A stretch of 15,364 nt of DNA from CAZKYX01 sp964557125 (GTDB taxonomy: Bacteria; Patescibacteriota; Microgenomatia; Levybacterales; GWA1-39-11): positions 1 through 15,364 of the forward strand of contig CAZKYX010000025.1 in assembly GCA_964557125.1 (NCBI GenBank). The letters are read 5' to 3'. Below the pieces are notes generated by a model. That model was not told the origin of the DNA. It made no database searches and saw only the letters and a program-made list of their open reading frames with translations. Below, piece after piece: positions 13,405-15,364 of this stretch (positions within the stretch are counted from its first letter, which is position 1; the number at the start of each line of letters is the position of its first letter). A program made the translations under genes and the position numbers.

Positions 13405-14700
13405 TCATTGTCCTCCACCGAGAATGGTTGATCCTGAACGCTCTACTTGTCCATTCTTAAGTGCAGTAATAACTTCCATTCCTTCTGTTACTCCCTCTAA
13501 AACTTCTGTTTTATCAATTCCTCGAACACCGATCTTAATCGGTACATATACCGGCTGTTTTGATATTTCATCGTATACCTGCACAGCCTTTCCTCCTTTA
13601 TATGGTTTTATGGCGCTGTTTGGCACAACCAAGACATTTTCCGCTTTGTTGACTTCAATATCTACATTCGCTGTCATGCCAAACTTAATACTCTCGTCAA
13701 AATTAAGAATTTTGACATAAACATTATAAGTAACTACACCTTGCGTATTTGTACCTACTTCATCAACGCTTACAGCCTGTCCATCAAATGTTTTGTCGGC
13801 AAATGCATCGATTAAGACTGTAGCTTTTTGTCCGCTTCGCACATTTGGAATATCCACTTCATTTAATGATAGTTTGACTGTATAGTTCTCGTGGCCTGAC
13901 ATAACGCTCAATACAGGAGTTGTAGCCGATTGCGAGGTGAGTGCCGCAGGACTTGTAACGCCTGCAGTTACTTTATCACCAACACTAATTGAGAGATTCG
14001 CGACAGTACCTGTCGCTGTTGATTTTACAGCCGCATTTTGAGTTGCCTGGTAAGCAAGCCAAGTAGAATTAACCTGAGCTTTTGCAGCAGCTATTGCCAC
14101 ATCAGCCTCTTTATATTTTTGTTCAGTAGCGGCAAAGTTCTTCTCTGCCTGAATATGTGATGTGTCTATAGACTGTTCCTCAAGGTCTTCATATTTGTCT
14201 TTATTATTATCCTTTACTCTTTTGGCTTCTCTTGCATCTAAGAGAGTTTTTTGTGCAGTCCACATGATTGCATCCTGACTTTGCTTACTTTGTTCAGCGG
14301 TTTTTTGCGCGCTTATAGCATTTCGATAAGTAGCCAACGCTGCGGCCTTTTCCTGTTCCGTGGCAGTACTTTTTACTTTGAAAAGTTCTGTGCCAACTTT
14401 TACTGGGTCACCATTTTTTACATATATTTTCTCGACTATACCTGTCACAGAAGAGGCAATATCTACTTTTCCGCTGCTTGATACATTTCCTGTTTCAGAA
14501 ACAGTTTGAGTAACACTTCCTCGTCCAAGTTTTTGTGTAATATATTGAGGTTGAGCGTTGGCAGCTCCAACCTGCCTGAAAATAATAATAGAAACAACAA
14601 GAATACCAATTGATACAAGAATCTTATTGCGAAGGCTAGTCTTAAGAAACAAATTGATTGGTTTTTGAACAGGTTTGAGAAATTGTTTTATTTTATTCAT
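13405..14700 (-). CDS. HlyD/MacA-like efflux adaptor (RND/MFP subunit)
   Basis: Membrane-anchored periplasmic-type adaptor of 431 aa. One N-terminal membrane segment (27-41) follows a basic cytosolic start. Two half lipoyl domains (about 78-110 and 224-248) flank an alpha-helical, Ala/Gln/Lys-rich coiled coil (112-222). A beta-barrel domain (about 270-350) and a membrane-proximal domain (about 355-420) come next, with VVPNSAI (358-364) as a family signature. It ends in a short Gly-rich tail. In a cell with one membrane such adaptors act with MacB-type pumps on the outer face rather than with an outer-membrane channel; I see no TolC partner here. It begins 16 bp after the MarR gene. Confidence 0.94.
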   Translation of the reverse strand: MNKIKQFLKPVQKPINLFLKTSLRNKILVSIGILVVSIIIFRQVGAANAQPQYITQKLGRGSVTQTVSETGNVSSSGKVDIASSVTGIVEKIYVKNGDPVKVGTELFKVKSTATEQEKAAALATYRNAISAQKTAEQSKQSQDAIMWTAQKTLLDAREAKRVKDNNKDKYEDLEEQSIDTSHIQAEKNFAATEQKYKEADVAIAAAKAQVNSTWLAYQATQNAAVKSTATGTVANLSISVGDKVTAGVTSPAALTSQSATTPVLSVMSGHENYTVKLSLNEVDIPNVRSGQKATVLIDAFADKTFDGQAVSVDEVGTNTQGVVTYNVYVKILNFDESIKFGMTANVDIEVNKAENVLVVPNSAIKPYKGGKAVQVYDEISKQPVYVPIKIGVRGIDKTEVLEGVTEGMEVITALKNGQVERSGSTILGGGQ

Positions 14701-14716
14701 ATAAGAATTTTACTTT

Positions 14717-15154
14717 TTAATTTTGTTTTTTTAGTGTATCAATAAGGTCTGTGTGAATTCTGATTAGCTCTAATATATCTTTTTCCGGAATTTTGTCTAA
14801 AGTTTTTTTCATTTTTTCTATTATTTCATGTTTAAGCACTTCAAACTCTTTTTCTCCGTTTTTGGTTATATTGAGCCTCACAATGCGCCTATCTTCTTTA
14901 TCATGAATCCTTGCTACAAAACCTACTTTTACAAGTCTTTCTATAAGCTGCGTAGTAGATGATTTTGAAAGTTTTAAGAAGTTAGCAATGTCACTAACTG
15001 TACCGTTTGATTGCTCATTTAAAAACTGCAGTGCCATAAGTTGTAGCGCGGTCGCTATCCTTTCCTCATGAGTCTCTTGTGTCTGCTGCGACATGAGTTT
15101 CCCAAGCTGCATCATGGTACTAAATAATTGTTCAAAATCAGAGTAGTCATTCAT
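14717..15154 (-). CDS. MarR-family transcriptional regulator
   Basis: Winged-helix repressor of 145 aa heading the efflux operon. N- and C-terminal helices form the dimer interface. The helix-turn-helix is at about 52-80 (TVSDIANFLKLSKSSTTQLI and following). The wing contains DKEDRRIVRLNIT (85-97) with the conserved D-x-R-x-x-x-L pattern of MarR proteins. There is no cysteine, so an organic ligand rather than thiol oxidation is the likelier inducer. The start ATG at 15152-15154 lacks a good ribosome site. Palindromic half-sites overlapping its promoter indicate autorepression of the whole operon. Confidence 0.94.
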   Translation of the reverse strand: MNDYSDFEQLFSTMMQLGKLMSQQTQETHEERIATALQLMALQFLNEQSNGTVSDIANFLKLSKSSTTQLIERLVKVGFVARIHDKEDRRIVRLNITKNGEKEFEVLKHEIIEKMKKTLDKIPEKDILELIRIHTDLIDTLKKQN

Positions 15155-15164
15155 AATCGGACAG

Positions 15165-15190
15165 TAGTTTAACAGTTAAATAGTTTAACA
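15165..15190. promoter_or_regulatory. Putative MarR operator (three alternating half-sites)
   Basis: Half-sites TTTAAC (15168-15173), GTTAAA (15175-15180) and TTTAAC (15184-15189) form two overlapping perfect dyads, with 1-bp and 3-bp centres. The decamer TAGTTTAACA also occurs twice, 16 bp apart (15165-15174 and 15181-15190). The array covers the -10 and expected transcription start of the marR promoter. Confidence 0.65.
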
Positions 15191-15210
15191 CATGTACTAT
15201 TTTAGGTCAA
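15182..15210 (-). promoter_or_regulatory. Promoter of the MarR efflux operon
   Basis: Minus strand: -35 TTGACC (15205-15210), 17-bp spacer, -10 TAAACT (15182-15187). The -10 is 27 bp before the marR ATG and inside the operator array. Confidence 0.55.
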
Positions 15211-15221
15211 ATACAGCAATT

Positions 15222-15364
15222 GTGCCAACGACTAATACTGTCCGAAGGCATACAATCGGTGGCACTGGCCCCAAGATTACAGTTTTAACCCGCAAAAGGA
15301 GTACGTGAATTATAACCCAAGCTCAAAACAGTATTAAGTTACTGACTTGAGTTGGGGTTTTTCT
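15222..15364 (+). other. Unexplained plus-strand leader-like segment ending in a terminator
   Basis: No gene can be called with confidence. A hairpin GTGCCA/TGGCAC (15222-15227 and 15260-15265), extended inside by CGA/TCG, is followed by AAAAGGAG (15294-15301). A tiny frame, GTG at 15305 to TAA at 15335-15337 (10 codons), comes next, and its second half lies inside the terminator stem. The ribosome-like site is only 3 bp from that GTG, too close for efficient use. The segment could be the leader of a plus-strand gene beyond the window, a small RNA, or the tail of a decayed gene. Confidence 0.3.
15314..15364 (+). terminator. Strong hairpin with T tract at window end
   Basis: Outer stem AACCCAAGCTCAA (15314-15326) with TTGAGTTGGGGTT (15347-15359), one internal mismatch region. 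An inner stem CAGTA/TACTG (15329-15333 and 15340-15344) lies in the loop. The hairpin is followed on the plus strand by TTTTTCT-type sequence. The opposite strand has no T tract, so it acts on plus-strand transcripts. Confidence 0.7.

Noticed and set aside
15222..15290. T-box riboswitch, suggested by CGGTGGCACTG before a terminator
   Set aside because: The match to the T-box core is partial, there is no room for a Stem I with specifier loop, and the element does not pair with the terminator arm.
1..15364. CRISPR array, insertion sequence or transposase
   Set aside because: No regularly spaced repeats, no transposase or integrase-like protein, and no terminal inverted repeats with target duplications were seen.

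Overview
The window looks like a chromosomal segment of a small-genome bacterium, most likely a member of Candidatus Patescibacteria (CPR, Parcubacteria-like). This placement is inferred from several traits: low to moderate GC, short tightly packed genes, two tRNAs whose 3' CCA is not encoded, few strong Shine-Dalgarno sites, and several small proteins I do not recognise. UGA ends genes here (the 133-aa gene, the ABC ATPase and the HlyD gene), so the genetic code is standard. That argues against the recoded Gracilibacteria/Absconditabacteria. I could not test the taxonomy by search.

Layout. (1) 1-1430: tRNA-Glu(UUC), a 70-aa cysteine-containing small gene, a GC-rich 133-aa orphan gene (each gene followed by its own hairpin terminator), tRNA-Lys(UUU), and a gene-poor stretch with a possible gene remnant. 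(2) 1431-5666, minus strand: a copper operon, csoR -> multicopper oxidase -> P1B-type ATPase. It has a promoter and a near-palindromic operator just upstream of csoR. CsoR keeps the Cys36/His61/Cys65 copper site, the oxidase keeps all copper ligands, and the ATPase has CPD where CPC is usual. (3) 5823-9151: an HxlR/DUF24 regulator with a single Cys, divergent from an operon of quinone-oxidoreductase-like MDR, NADPH-dependent FMN reductase/azoreductase-like flavoprotein, NAD(P)-binding atypical SDR, a small membrane protein and a VOC (glyoxalase/dioxygenase fold) protein. The 49-bp divergent gap is almost filled by two abutting 19-bp palindromes. This resembles a quinone/electrophile stress module. 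(4) 9201-10234: two small membrane proteins of unknown function, and on the opposite strand a two-TM potassium-channel-like protein. (5) 10292-15210, minus strand: a MarR-controlled efflux operon, MarR -> HlyD/MacA-like adaptor -> MacB-type ATPase -> MacB/FtsX-type permease -> MFS drug transporter. The MFS gene is split by a frameshift at A-homopolymers. (6) 15190-15364: a plus-strand segment ending in a strong terminator-like hairpin, not explained by any gene I can call.

Together the window reads as a stress-resistance island: copper export and oxidation, electrophile reduction, and drug efflux. Each of the three modules has its own one-component regulator (CsoR, HxlR/DUF24, MarR) with a visible operator. 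No mobile element, CRISPR array or origin is visible.
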